Notes under the pieces: generated by a model
Databases searched by the model: none
Told to the model about the DNA's origin: nothing
The model's input: the letters and a program-made list of their open reading frames with translations, nothing else
Shown: in pieces, positions 19,577-27,572 of the stretch
Layout: each line of letters begins with the position of its first letter
Numbering within the stretch: the stretch's first letter is position 1
Program-made: the position numbers and the translations under genes
Origin: Nesterenkonia alkaliphila
GTDB taxonomy: Bacteria > Actinomycetota > Actinomycetes > Actinomycetales > Micrococcaceae
Assembly (NCBI RefSeq): GCF_009758175.1
Contig: NZ_WRPM01000038.1
Coordinates: 1-64,000, forward strand
Reading direction: 5' to 3'
DNA: 64,000 nucleotides

Positions 19577-20218
19577 CTACTTCTTCACCGCCACCAGAAG
19601 ACCGGTGCCTGTGGGAAACAGCGCGCTGAGCACGGCGTCGTTCTCCTTCAGCCCAGCCTCCACCTGACGCATCGCCTGGGTGGAGGGCTCTCTGACAGCC
19701 GGCCGCGGCAGCCTGTCCCTGTCCAGGGCATCACTGACCACCAGCAGGCCCCCGGAGTGCAGCAGGCGCAGCCCCTGCTCCGCATAGCCGGGTGCATCGG
19801 TGGCCTCGGTGTCGATGAGCACCATGTCATAGCCACCTGAGGTGAGCCGGGGCAGCACCTGATCCGCTTTTCCGGTGATCAGCCGGGTCCGGGAGGAAGC
19901 CGTGCCCTGCGCCTGCAGCAGCGCACGGGCAGCGCTGACTGAGTCTGCGCTGGCATCGATCCCGGTCAGCACCGCATTCTGGGCGGCCCCGCGCAGCAGT
20001 GCGGCTGCGCCCAGTCCCGTCCCCAGTCCGATGCACACCACGGAACGGGCCTGTGCAGCGGCAGCCAGTACAGTCAGGGCAGCGGCCGTCCCCTCCGAGA
20101 GCGGCTCCAGGCCAAGATCCGCACCCAGGGCGGCGGCCTGCTCGGCAACACTGTCCGGACCAGCATGCTCCTCGGCATAGGCCCAGCTGGCGTATTTGAT
20201 CTTGTCCGGCGATGTCAT
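19577..20218 (-). CDS. O-methyltransferase, SAM-dependent (Rv1220c type)
   Basis: A 213-residue class I methyltransferase of the family-3 O-methyltransferase group. SAM-binding motif I is visible as VVCIGLGTGLGAAALL (about 61-76), the acidic loop as TGIDASADSV (about 87-96), and the post-I block as GGYDMVLIDTEATD (about 128-141). The N-terminal segment with YAEEHAGP is typical of the catechol/caffeoyl-CoA-like family. The methyl acceptor is unknown. In mycobacteria the orthologous gene (Rv1220c) is divergent from sigE; here the divergent gene is instead the 281-residue membrane protein at 20315. Confidence 0.86.
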   Translation of the reverse strand: MTSPDKIKYASWAYAEEHAGPDSVAEQAAALGADLGLEPLSEGTAAALTVLAAAAQARSVVCIGLGTGLGAAALLRGAAQNAVLTGIDASADSVSAARALLQAQGTASSRTRLITGKADQVLPRLTSGGYDMVLIDTEATDAPGYAEQGLRLLHSGGLLVVSDALDRDRLPRPAVREPSTQAMRQVEAGLKENDAVLSALFPTGTGLLVAVKK

Positions 20219-20314
20219 GACTGAACTATAGCGCCCTGGGCGGTAGCTCAGGAGGGCCCAGACTCACAGCAAAAAATAAGGATACATTCAGCAAATCCAG
20301 GCACACTAGCGGGG

Positions 20315-21160
20315 ATGTCCCGCACAACCAGCAGCACCACCCGCGGATCACGTGCACCCAGCCGAGTCAGTCTCAGCTGGGTTGCTGCTGTCTTCGGCGC
20401 TTCCTGCGCGCTTGTGGTCTGCATTGTTCTGGCTGCCGCCTGGGTGCTGGGCGGGCGAACTGCCCCCACTAGTCCTACAGTTACTGAGCTGCTGCCGCCC
20501 GAGCCGCGGCAGAGTCCCAATGTCTCAGCCGATGGTGATCTCGCCGCAGTCTCAGCCCTGCAGGCCCCGGTCGGCACCGATGAGCAGTATCTGGTGGGCG
20601 AGACAGCTGCCATTCTCCCGGGATCGATCAAGAGCACCGAGGTCAGGGAGCTCCCGGTGGAGCGGATCGGGGATCTCAAGCCGCTGGGCTGGGCGGTGCC
20701 CTATCTGGACCGGGATGGGTTCCAGCACGACTACGTGGAGACCAGCTCCGTGGAGAGCGTGCGCACCATCCAGGTTCGGCTGAGCGACGGCACCTCCTTC
20801 ATCAATGTGGCCGAGACCCGCGCCGAGGCCGAAGGTGTGGAGCTCCACCCGCTGCAGGAGAAGCTGCATTCTGTGGTGGACCTGGACGCGGTCACCGCCG
20901 AGGCTCTGGAGCTGACCACCGGCCAGGAGGCGTTCCTCTACCTGGAGGATGAGGCCGAGACCTGGACCACAGCAGTGGAGACGCCCAGCGCCCAGTATGT
21001 GATCACCTCCAGCCTGCCCGAGCACCGAGCCTCCGAGATCACCTCCTGGGTGATGATCACCGACCGCTCCCGGGTGCAGCTGGCCCCGAATGTGCCCGGC
21101 CCGGCAGACCGGCTGGAGCGCGGCTTCGACGAGCTTCTCGGCTGGTTCGGGGAGAGGTAG
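20315..21160 (+). CDS. Single-pass membrane protein of unknown family, upstream of tatB
   Basis: A 281-residue protein I cannot assign to a family. A basic, Ser/Thr/Arg-rich N-terminus (1-21) is followed by one strong transmembrane helix (about 22-46) and a ~235-residue domain predicted to be outside, so the orientation is N-in/C-out. The outer domain is acidic and beta-rich, with no cysteine pair, protease triad or zinc motif. The usual actinobacterial neighbours at this place are sigE and the anti-sigma factor rseA. This protein lacks the HxxxCxxC zinc motif of RseA and no sigma factor gene is present. It lies 30 bases before tatB and is divergent from the O-methyltransferase. Confidence 0.7.
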   Translation: MSRTTSSTTRGSRAPSRVSLSWVAAVFGASCALVVCIVLAAAWVLGGRTAPTSPTVTELLPPEPRQSPNVSADGDLAAVSALQAPVGTDEQYLVGETAAILPGSIKSTEVRELPVERIGDLKPLGWAVPYLDRDGFQHDYVETSSVESVRTIQVRLSDGTSFINVAETRAEAEGVELHPLQEKLHSVVDLDAVTAEALELTTGQEAFLYLEDEAETWTTAVETPSAQYVITSSLPEHRASEITSWVMITDRSRVQLAPNVPGPADRLERGFDELLGWFGER

Positions 21161-21189
21161 CAGGCTCCATCACGCGGTAGAGTTTTCCT

Positions 21190-21774
21190 GTGCCAGGCAT
21201 CAACTTCTACGAGTTCCTCATACTCATTGTGCTGGCCCTGGTGCTGCTGGGGCCGGAACGGCTGCCGATCTATGCCCAGACCCTGGCCCGCTGGGTTCGG
21301 CGAGCCCGGCATTGGGCCGATGATGCCAAGGTGCGGTTCCGCGAGGAGACCGGCACTGACTTCGACGAGGTTGACTGGCAGAAGTACGACCCCCGCCAGT
21401 ACGACCCCCGGCGGATCATCCGCGAGGCCCTGGCCGATGAGTACGAGGATGCCAGGGCGGCAATGGGCAGTGTGAAGAAGTCCGTGGACCCCGTGGAGCT
21501 ATTCAGCACCGGTTCCGCCGGCGGGGAAACCCCGCTCGGCTCGCCACGAGGTGGCCCGCACCGTCTTTCAGACGGGACGGGTCCCGAACCTCGCGGTTCC
21601 CGGCCGACTGCGGCGGCCTCGGCCCTCACACCTAAAGGCCCGAACAGCAGTGCCTTGGCGGCTGGAGTGGCCGGCTCTGCAGCAGCCGGACTCGGCGCAG
21701 GCCAGGCACCAGCAGAGGCTGACGCCGACCCCCTGGCCACTGCCTCGGCACCCTATGACACCGAGGCCACCTGA
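21190..21774 (+). CDS. tatB: Sec-independent protein translocase subunit TatB
   Basis: A 194-residue TatB. The N-terminal helix INFYEFLILIVLALVLLGPERLP carries the family hallmarks (a membrane helix ending in a GPERLP turn), and the amphipathic helix ARWVRRARHWADDAKVR follows at about 33-50. TatB with TatC forms the receptor for twin-arginine signal peptides. The GTG start is the only one that retains the short periplasmic tip. The C-terminal ~90 residues are a variable Ala/Gly/Pro-rich tail. tatA and tatC are not in the window, as is usual for actinobacteria, in which tatB is separate. Confidence 0.93.
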   Translation: MPGINFYEFLILIVLALVLLGPERLPIYAQTLARWVRRARHWADDAKVRFREETGTDFDEVDWQKYDPRQYDPRRIIREALADEYEDARAAMGSVKKSVDPVELFSTGSAGGETPLGSPRGGPHRLSDGTGPEPRGSRPTAAASALTPKGPNSSALAAGVAGSAAAGLGAGQAPAEADADPLATASAPYDTEAT

Positions 21775-21802
21775 GCTGCGTTTCAGACTCTGTGTGATGT
21801 GC

Positions 21803-23839
21803 TCAGATTGACCTGATGTGCAGGCGGTTCTGAGCCTTGGCACGGATCATCTGCACCGCCAGGACGGCGGCAACCAGACCCAGGCCGATCAGGTCGAGGG
21901 TGAGATCGGCTGACAGCATCATGACCGCGCCCACAGCGATGATCGGCCGCAGGTACCAGGCCATATCCACCATGAAGTGGCCTTCCAGGGCGGTGGCCAG
22001 CAGCAGAATTGCCACCAGGGCGGAGCCCACCACCTGCACGCCGGTGATGAAGTCCACATCTCGCAGCAGCAGGTCCGGATTGTAGACAAAGATATAGGGG
22101 ATCACATAGCCGGCCGCGGCCAGCTTCATGGAGGCCACGCCGGTCATCATCGGCCGTCCGCCGGAGATGCCGGCCGCCGCGAAGGAGGCCAGGGCCACCG
22201 GTGGAGTGATATTGGCAAAGAGCCCGAAGTAGAACACGAACAGGTGGGCGACCAGCGGTTCCACCCCCAGCTCCACCAGCGCGGGTGCGGCCATAGTCGC
22301 GGTGACGATATAGGCCGGGATCGAGGGCAGGCCCATGCCCAGCACCAGGCAGGCGAACATAGACATCACCAGGGTCCAGAACAGCACTCCGCCGGAGAGG
22401 TCCACAATGGCGCTGGCCAGGATCACGCCGAACCCGGTGATGTTGACTACGCCGACGATCACACCCACTGAGGCGCAGGCGATGGCCACTGAGATGGCCG
22501 AGCGGGTGCCCTGGTCCAGAGCCTGGATCATACCCAGGGGGCTCATCCGGGTGGTCTTACGGAGCATGGAGACAGCAATCGTCACCAGGATGGTGAACAG
22601 CGCCGAGTAGAGAATGGTGTAACCGGTGAAGAACAGCATGTAGATCAGGAACACCAGAGGCAGCAGCATATGGCCGCGCTCCTTGAGCACATCCCAGACC
22701 GCGGGCAGGCTGTCCTTGGAAATGCCCTTGAGGCCCATCCTGGTGGCACGGAGATGGATCTGGGCGATCAGGCTCACGTAGTAGAGCAGGGCCGGGACGA
22801 TAGCCGCCAGAGCCACCGTGGTGTACGGAACGCCGAGGGTCTCGGCCATGATGAAGGCGGCCGCGCCCATGATCGGGGGCAGAATCTGGCCACCCACACT
22901 TGCGGTGGACTCTACGGCACCGGCGAAGGTGCGGGTATAGCCGATCTTCTTCATCAGCGGGATGGTGAAAGCACCGGTGGAGACCACATTGGCGATTGCC
23001 GCGCCGTTGATCGAGCCCATGAACCCGGAGGCCACTGTGGCCACCTTTGCGGGACCGCCGCGGGTCTGCCCGGCGATGGCCAGAGCCAGGTCGTTGAACA
23101 GCTGGCTCATTCCTGACTTGGCCAGGAACGCGCCGAAGAGGATGAACAGGAAGATGTAGGTGGCCGAGACCCCGATCGCCGTGGAGAAGATCCCCTCGGT
23201 GGTGGCGTAGAAGTTATAGGCCAGAGTGTCCCAGTCGTAGCCGCGGTGCCGGAACAGCCCGGGCAGCTCGCGGCCGTACATGCCGAAGAGGATGAACAGC
23301 ACCGCCAGGATGGGCAGCGCCCAACCGGTGACCCGACGGGCGGCCTCCAGCACCAGTACCACCAGCAGGGCACCTACCAGCACATCGGTGGTGGTGAACC
23401 GGCCGGCCTGCAGCACGATGGATTCGTAGTTGACTATCAGGTAGATGGTCGGCACTGTGGAGGCCAGAGCCAGCAGGGCATCCGGGATCCGCCACCAGTT
23501 CTGCATCGCCTTCCGCGAGGGCGGGTAGAGCATGAAGGTCAGGAACAGCATTGCTGAGACGTGGATGGACCGGTGGATCATCGTGGCCGGTGGCCCGGCG
23601 TAGGCGGTCCACATGTGGTAGAGCGCAGTGAAGACTGCCACCGCGCTGATCAGCAGTGCCAGCGGCTTCCACTGCGTGGTGCGCACCCTGGACTCGGCGT
23701 CATACTTGGCCACCGCCTCGGCGGCCTCCTCCTGAAGGGCGCCTCGGGCATCGGCATCACCGCTGTTGAGCTCGACCGTCTCGACCTCGGGCTCAGACCT
23801 CCGCTTGGGCTCAGGCTCAGCGGCCTTCTTAGACGTCAT
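21803..23839 (-). CDS. TRAP transporter fused permease, TAXI type (4TM+12TM)
   Basis: A ~678-residue membrane protein joining the small (DctQ-like) and large (DctM-like) TRAP subunits in one chain, as in TAXI-type TRAP systems. After a hydrophilic, acidic N-terminus of ~45 residues there are many hydrophobic segments. The DctM signature glycine-rich motifs are clear, for example SGFMGSINGAAIANVVSTGAFTIPLM, GGQILPPIMGAAAF, GMGLPSIPAYI and FGLFANITPPVALASFAAAGISGG. It moves an organic anion with Na+ or H+, using the TAXI binding protein encoded upstream. The ATG at 23839 overlaps the DUF1850 stop by one base; a GTG three bases earlier is also possible. It is the last gene of the leftward TAXI operon and converges on tatB. 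Confidence 0.93.
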   Translation of the reverse strand: MTSKKAAEPEPKRRSEPEVETVELNSGDADARGALQEEAAEAVAKYDAESRVRTTQWKPLALLISAVAVFTALYHMWTAYAGPPATMIHRSIHVSAMLFLTFMLYPPSRKAMQNWWRIPDALLALASTVPTIYLIVNYESIVLQAGRFTTTDVLVGALLVVLVLEAARRVTGWALPILAVLFILFGMYGRELPGLFRHRGYDWDTLAYNFYATTEGIFSTAIGVSATYIFLFILFGAFLAKSGMSQLFNDLALAIAGQTRGGPAKVATVASGFMGSINGAAIANVVSTGAFTIPLMKKIGYTRTFAGAVESTASVGGQILPPIMGAAAFIMAETLGVPYTTVALAAIVPALLYYVSLIAQIHLRATRMGLKGISKDSLPAVWDVLKERGHMLLPLVFLIYMLFFTGYTILYSALFTILVTIAVSMLRKTTRMSPLGMIQALDQGTRSAISVAIACASVGVIVGVVNITGFGVILASAIVDLSGGVLFWTLVMSMFACLVLGMGLPSIPAYIVTATMAAPALVELGVEPLVAHLFVFYFGLFANITPPVALASFAAAGISGGRPMMTGVASMKLAAAGYVIPYIFVYNPDLLLRDVDFITGVQVVGSALVAILLLATALEGHFMVDMAWYLRPIIAVGAVMMLSADLTLDLIGLGLVAAVLAVQMIRAKAQNRLHIRSI

Positions 23840-24399
23840 CACGGTGCAGTCTCGATTCTCAGTTCTATGGGTTCACGGTCGGGGAGCTGGTCTGCGCTGA
23901 TCCTCACGCGGTCCCCGACGGTGAGCTCATACTCCGCTTTATGTGAGTGGAACCAGCTGATCGTATCGAACTTGCGGTCAATGTTATCGATCCGGATGCG
24001 TCCTCCGCCAAAGGTGACATCACCCTCGTCCAGAGGCATCCCCGCACCGTACTCCTCAAACTCGGTGCTCGCCAGCACCAGATGCGGCTCGCTGCCGTCC
24101 TCCGGAATCTCCACTCGGTAGTAGTCGGTCCAGGGTGAGAGTTCAATCGAATGGATCCACGTCTGGGTGATCACGGCCCCCTGGGCCACCTCATACTCGG
24201 CGTAGACCTCATCAGTGCGTTGGTGAGCGAGGACCACCCGGTGCTCCGGCACCTGCGCTGCGCAGCCCAGGGCCGGGGCCAGTACCAGGACGGCGACGGC
24301 GACCGCTGAGCCGAAGTGGCCCAACAGCCGCCGCCGGTCTCTGGGGTCCAGACGATCAGTCGAGGTCGACGCCGTTCTCCTCGAAGTAGCGGGCAGCAC
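23839..24399 (-). CDS. DUF1850 protein of the TAXI TRAP operon
   Basis: DUF1850 proteins are small accessory products found next to TAXI TRAP genes; their role is undefined. The conserved segment is visible: TWIHSIELSPWTDYYRVE, then LVLASTEFEEYGAGMPLDEG and WFHSHKAEYELTVGDRV. A hydrophobic stretch GSAVAVAVLVLAPALGC at the N-terminus indicates a signal or lipoprotein-like anchor, so the domain is extracytoplasmic. The start is uncertain: no ATG/GTG with a good ribosome-binding site lies after the binding-protein stop. GTG at 24399 (186 residues) overlaps that gene by 44 bases, TTG at 24324 is a non-overlapping option, and the frame stays open to 24516. It is coupled to the permease by a one-base stop/start overlap. 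Confidence 0.82.
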   Translation of the reverse strand: MLPATSRRTASTSTDRLDPRDRRRLLGHFGSAVAVAVLVLAPALGCAAQVPEHRVVLAHQRTDEVYAEYEVAQGAVITQTWIHSIELSPWTDYYRVEIPEDGSEPHLVLASTEFEEYGAGMPLDEGDVTFGGGRIRIDNIDRKFDTISWFHSHKAEYELTVGDRVRISADQLPDREPIELRIETAP

Positions 24400-25393
24400 C
24401 GGGGTGCAGTGGCACCACGATGCCCTCGGTGACAGTCTCCAGCGTGATCTGCTCAGCAGCGGCATGCGAGGAGTGGATGCGGTCGAGGTTGTCGAAGAGC
24501 GCGGCGGTGATGTCATAGACCGCGTCCTCCGAGAGCTCGGAGGTGACCAGCAGGTGATTGGTCACGCCCACCGTCTCTACATCCTCCTCATCGAGGTAGG
24601 TGCCGGCCGGGATGACATCGGCAGCGAAGAAGTCGTGCTCCTCCAGCAGATTGTCGCGACCCTCGCCATCGATCGGCACTGTCACGAAATCGGTGCTGGT
24701 GCCCAGCTCCACCAGGGTGGGGTTGGGCAGCCCGGAGGTGACGAAGGCGGCGTCGATGTGGCCGTTGGCCATCTGGTCGGTGGCCTCTGCGTAGGAGAGA
24801 TAGTCCTCGTTGATGTCGTCATAGCTGAGTCCGTAGGCGTCCAGCACCATCTGGGCGTTGAGCTCCACACCGGAGCCCACATCGCCTACAGCCACATTGG
24901 CGCCCTCGAGGTCCTCCACGGACTCGATGCCGGAGTCAGCACGGGCCACCAGCTGCACAGTGTTGGGGTAGAGGGTGGCGATCGCCATCAGATCCTCGCG
25001 GGGCTCGTCTTCGAACGGGCCGGTGCCGGTCAGCGCCTGCACGGTGGCATCACCCATGGTGAAGGCCAGTTCGGCATCGCCGTCGCTGATCATGTTGATG
25101 TTCTCCGCCGAGGCGCCGGTGGCCTGCACCGAGGTGTCGGAGTCCAACTCATCGGCGAGGATATCGGTCATCGTGGCACCGATCTGGTAGTAGACCCCGG
25201 AGGATCCGCCGGTGGCGATGGTGATGAACTCGGCGTCCAGATCGCCCACCTCGGAATCATCGGCGGCCTCGCCGGGGTCCACCTCCGCGCCGTTGCCGTT
25301 GGTATCGCTGTCATCATCCCCGCAGGCGCTCAGCAGCAGGGCTGCGGCTGCCGCAGCTGCGGTCAGTCGGGTGGCTTGGGTTGTCCACGTCAT
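24356..25393 (-). CDS. TAXI-family TRAP substrate-binding lipoprotein
   Basis: A 345-residue extracytoplasmic solute receptor. The N-terminus MTWTTQATRL plus an Ala-rich hydrophobic stretch ends in the lipobox LLLSAC, so the mature protein starts at a lipidated Cys and is held on the outer face of the membrane. A highly acidic linker (~25 residues) follows, then the TAXI fold with IATGGSSGVYYQIGATM (the GGxxGxYYxxG hallmark) and ANVAVGDVGSGVELNAQ. Relatives bind glutamate, 2-oxoglutarate or similar acids; the substrate here is not predictable. The ATG at 25393 is preferred because GAGGAG lies eight bases upstream; an earlier in-frame start exists at 25456. It is the first gene of the TAXI operon. 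Confidence 0.94.
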   Translation of the reverse strand: MTWTTQATRLTAAAAAAALLLSACGDDDSDTNGNGAEVDPGEAADDSEVGDLDAEFITIATGGSSGVYYQIGATMTDILADELDSDTSVQATGASAENINMISDGDAELAFTMGDATVQALTGTGPFEDEPREDLMAIATLYPNTVQLVARADSGIESVEDLEGANVAVGDVGSGVELNAQMVLDAYGLSYDDINEDYLSYAEATDQMANGHIDAAFVTSGLPNPTLVELGTSTDFVTVPIDGEGRDNLLEEHDFFAADVIPAGTYLDEEDVETVGVTNHLLVTSELSEDAVYDITAALFDNLDRIHSSHAAAEQITLETVTEGIVVPLHPGAARYFEENGVDLD

Positions 25394-25548
25394 CGTGTTG
25401 CTCCTCAAAATCATGAATGCGGTGTGTCTCACCAGGCTACGCGAACCACCCCACAATCTCCCGGATATTCCAGGCTACGTGGCCCAATTGTTACCGCCCA
25501 CCCACTACCTCCTGCAGCCGGCGCCGGGGAGGTTTCTGCGATGCGGAA

Positions 25549-26697
25549 TCAGCGGAGACTCACCGGAAGCTGCCGGCCGGCGATACCGCGTGCTCGGGAG
25601 GCCAGCCGCTGCGCCACCGCGCGCATCGCCTGCCCGGCCGGTGAGTCCGGTGCCGAGATCACCGCCGGGGCGCCCTGGTCACCGGCCCGGCGCAGATCAG
25701 GGTCCAGGGGGACCGATCCCAGCAGGGGGACCGGGGTCTGCACCTCTCCAGCCTGTCTCAGCTGCTCGGTCAGCCGGTCGGCAACCAGCTGCCCGCCACC
25801 GGAGCCGAAGAGGTCCAGCACCGTGCCGTCAGGCAGTGTCATCGGCCCCATATTCTCCACCACTCCTGCGATCCGCTGGCCGGTCTGGGTGCTCAGCGCT
25901 CCGGCCCGCTCCGCTACCTGGGCGGCCGCGGTCTGCGGGGTGGTCACCACCAGCAGCTCAGAGCCGGGCAGCAGCTGGGCCACCGAGATCGCGATGTCAC
26001 CTGTGCCCGGGGGCAGGTCCAGCAGCAGCACATCCAGGTCCCCGAAGTGCACATCAGTGAGGAACTGCTCCACGGCCCGGTGCAGCATCGGCCCGCGCCA
26101 GGCCACCGCCTGGTTGCCGTCCACGAACATCCCGATCGAGATGGTCTTGACCCCATAGGCCACCGGCGGCAGGATCAGCTCGTCCAGCCGAGTGGGTCGA
26201 TCGGTGATGCCCATCAGCCCCGGGACGGAGAAACCGTGCACATCAGCGTCGATCACCCCGACCTTCAGCCCCTGGGCGGCCATTGCGCAGGCCAGGTTCA
26301 CCGTCACGGTGGACTTGCCCACCCCGCCCTTGCCGGAGGCCACTGCGTAGACCTTGGTGAGAGAGTCCGGCTGGGCGAATCGGTTGGCTTTGGCGCTGAG
26401 GCCGCCGCGCAGCTGCTCCTTCAGGCCGGCCCGCTCCTGCGGAGACATCACATCCAAGGTGATATCAGCGGTGCGCACCCCCTCGGCCCGCACCGCGGCC
26501 GCACTGACCTCCTCGGCAATCCGGCTGCGCATAGGGCAGGCCTCAGTGGTGAGCTTAACGGTGATCCTGGCCAGCCCGGCGTCGTCGACCCCGACTGCCC
26601 CCACCATGCCCAGCTCGGTGATCGGCACCCGCAGCTCAGGGTCCAGAACCTCGGCGAGCCGGCGGAGCACACGTTCGGCAGCAGCTGATTCGGTCAC
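25549..26697 (-). CDS. apbC: Mrp/ApbC-type iron-sulfur carrier P-loop ATPase
   Basis: A 382-residue Mrp/NBP35-family protein that binds and delivers Fe-S clusters in the cytoplasm. The N-terminal ~95 residues are a MIP18/DUF59 domain (LRRLAEVLDPELRVPITELGMV), followed by the deviant Walker A of MinD-like ATPases, GKGGVGKST (about 124-132), the DADVHG switch and LLLDLPPGTGDI. The usual C-terminal CxxC of some relatives is not seen, although the actinobacterial subgroup often lacks it. The GTG start is at 26697. In many actinobacteria mrp lies close to tatB; here the TAXI TRAP operon is interposed. Divergent from the stress membrane protein gene with a 32-base gap. Confidence 0.92.
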   Translation of the reverse strand: MTESAAAERVLRRLAEVLDPELRVPITELGMVGAVGVDDAGLARITVKLTTEACPMRSRIAEEVSAAAVRAEGVRTADITLDVMSPQERAGLKEQLRGGLSAKANRFAQPDSLTKVYAVASGKGGVGKSTVTVNLACAMAAQGLKVGVIDADVHGFSVPGLMGITDRPTRLDELILPPVAYGVKTISIGMFVDGNQAVAWRGPMLHRAVEQFLTDVHFGDLDVLLLDLPPGTGDIAISVAQLLPGSELLVVTTPQTAAAQVAERAGALSTQTGQRIAGVVENMGPMTLPDGTVLDLFGSGGGQLVADRLTEQLRQAGEVQTPVPLLGSVPLDPDLRRAGDQGAPAVISAPDSPAGQAMRAVAQRLASRARGIAGRQLPVSLR

Positions 26698-26729
26698 CCT
26701 CCCAGTGTAGTTGCGGGCACAATGGGACT

Positions 26730-27554
26730 ATGGCGAATCTCGGACTGCACACTGGTGGACTGCCGCGCGGGGAGCTGCTGGGCCGCTACCGCACCTATGA
26801 GGAGGCCCAGAAAGTGGTGGACCACCTGGCCTCCGCCCAAGGCTTCGACCTGCGGTCGATCACCATCGTGGGCAATGACCTGCGCAGCGTGGAGAAGGTC
26901 CGCGGGCGGCTGAGCTATCCGCGGGTGGCACTGACCGGCGCCGTCCAGGGTGCCCTGTTCGGAGCCTTCATGGGCCTGCTGCTGATGCTGTTCTCCCCGG
27001 AGGGCATGCTGCTGGTGAACTTCGGGATGGCGGTGCTGATGGGCATGGCGGTCTGGATGATCATTGGGGTGATCAGCTTTTCCGCCCGCCGCGGGGCCCG
27101 CGGGTTTATCTCGGCCTCCCAGCTCACCGCCACCACCTTTGATGTGGTCTGCGACTTCCAGTCTGCGGGCAAGGCCCGGCAACTGATGCAGGGGGCCGGA
27201 GTGAGCAGCCTCAATGCGGTCAACGACCCCACCGGCAAGCCCACCAATCTGGATGCCGCCGCCCAGCGCCAAGCGGGGCGGGCAGCTGCTGTGTCCAGTA
27301 CGACGACGCCGGCGCACCACAGTGCCCCGGAATCCGGTGAGCCGGGGTTGGATGAGCAGCCGGGGGCGTCGTCGTCATCTGCGGACCCCAAGAGCGACTG
27401 GGTCCAGCCTGACGGCAGGCCCCGCTACGGAGTCCGCCTGGCCGATGTGCAGCGGGAAGATCGCGCTGACGAGGAGTCTGATAGCGACCAGGGCGCTGAA
27501 GCTGCGCCGGAGAACACTCAGCGCCCCGGCGCCCAGGACACTGAGCAGAAGTAG
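26730..27554 (+). CDS. General stress membrane protein (YflT/GSP-17M-like domain)
   Basis: A 274-residue protein with a short cytoplasmic domain resembling the general-stress 17M/YflT family: GELLGRYRTYEEAQKVVDHL (about 11-30) and IVGNDLRSVEKVRG (about 47-60). Two transmembrane helices follow in a glycine-rich region (ALTGAVQGALFGAFMGLLLM and GMAVLMGMAVWMIIGVI). The final ~100 residues are a hydrophilic, Ser/Pro/Glu-rich, probably disordered tail. Such proteins are common in actinobacteria next to mrp or mgtE. Function is not established; a role in stress or transport regulation is only suggested by the family name. Confidence 0.8.
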   Translation: MANLGLHTGGLPRGELLGRYRTYEEAQKVVDHLASAQGFDLRSITIVGNDLRSVEKVRGRLSYPRVALTGAVQGALFGAFMGLLLMLFSPEGMLLVNFGMAVLMGMAVWMIIGVISFSARRGARGFISASQLTATTFDVVCDFQSAGKARQLMQGAGVSSLNAVNDPTGKPTNLDAAAQRQAGRAAAVSSTTTPAHHSAPESGEPGLDEQPGASSSSADPKSDWVQPDGRPRYGVRLADVQREDRADEESDSDQGAEAAPENTQRPGAQDTEQK

Positions 27555-27572
27555 GCCTGAGGCGTGGGGACG

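Noticed and set aside
24404-26158. Rightward 584-codon open frame across the TAXI receptor and mrp
   Set aside because: It spans two well-supported leftward genes and their intergenic gap, and its translation is not protein-like.
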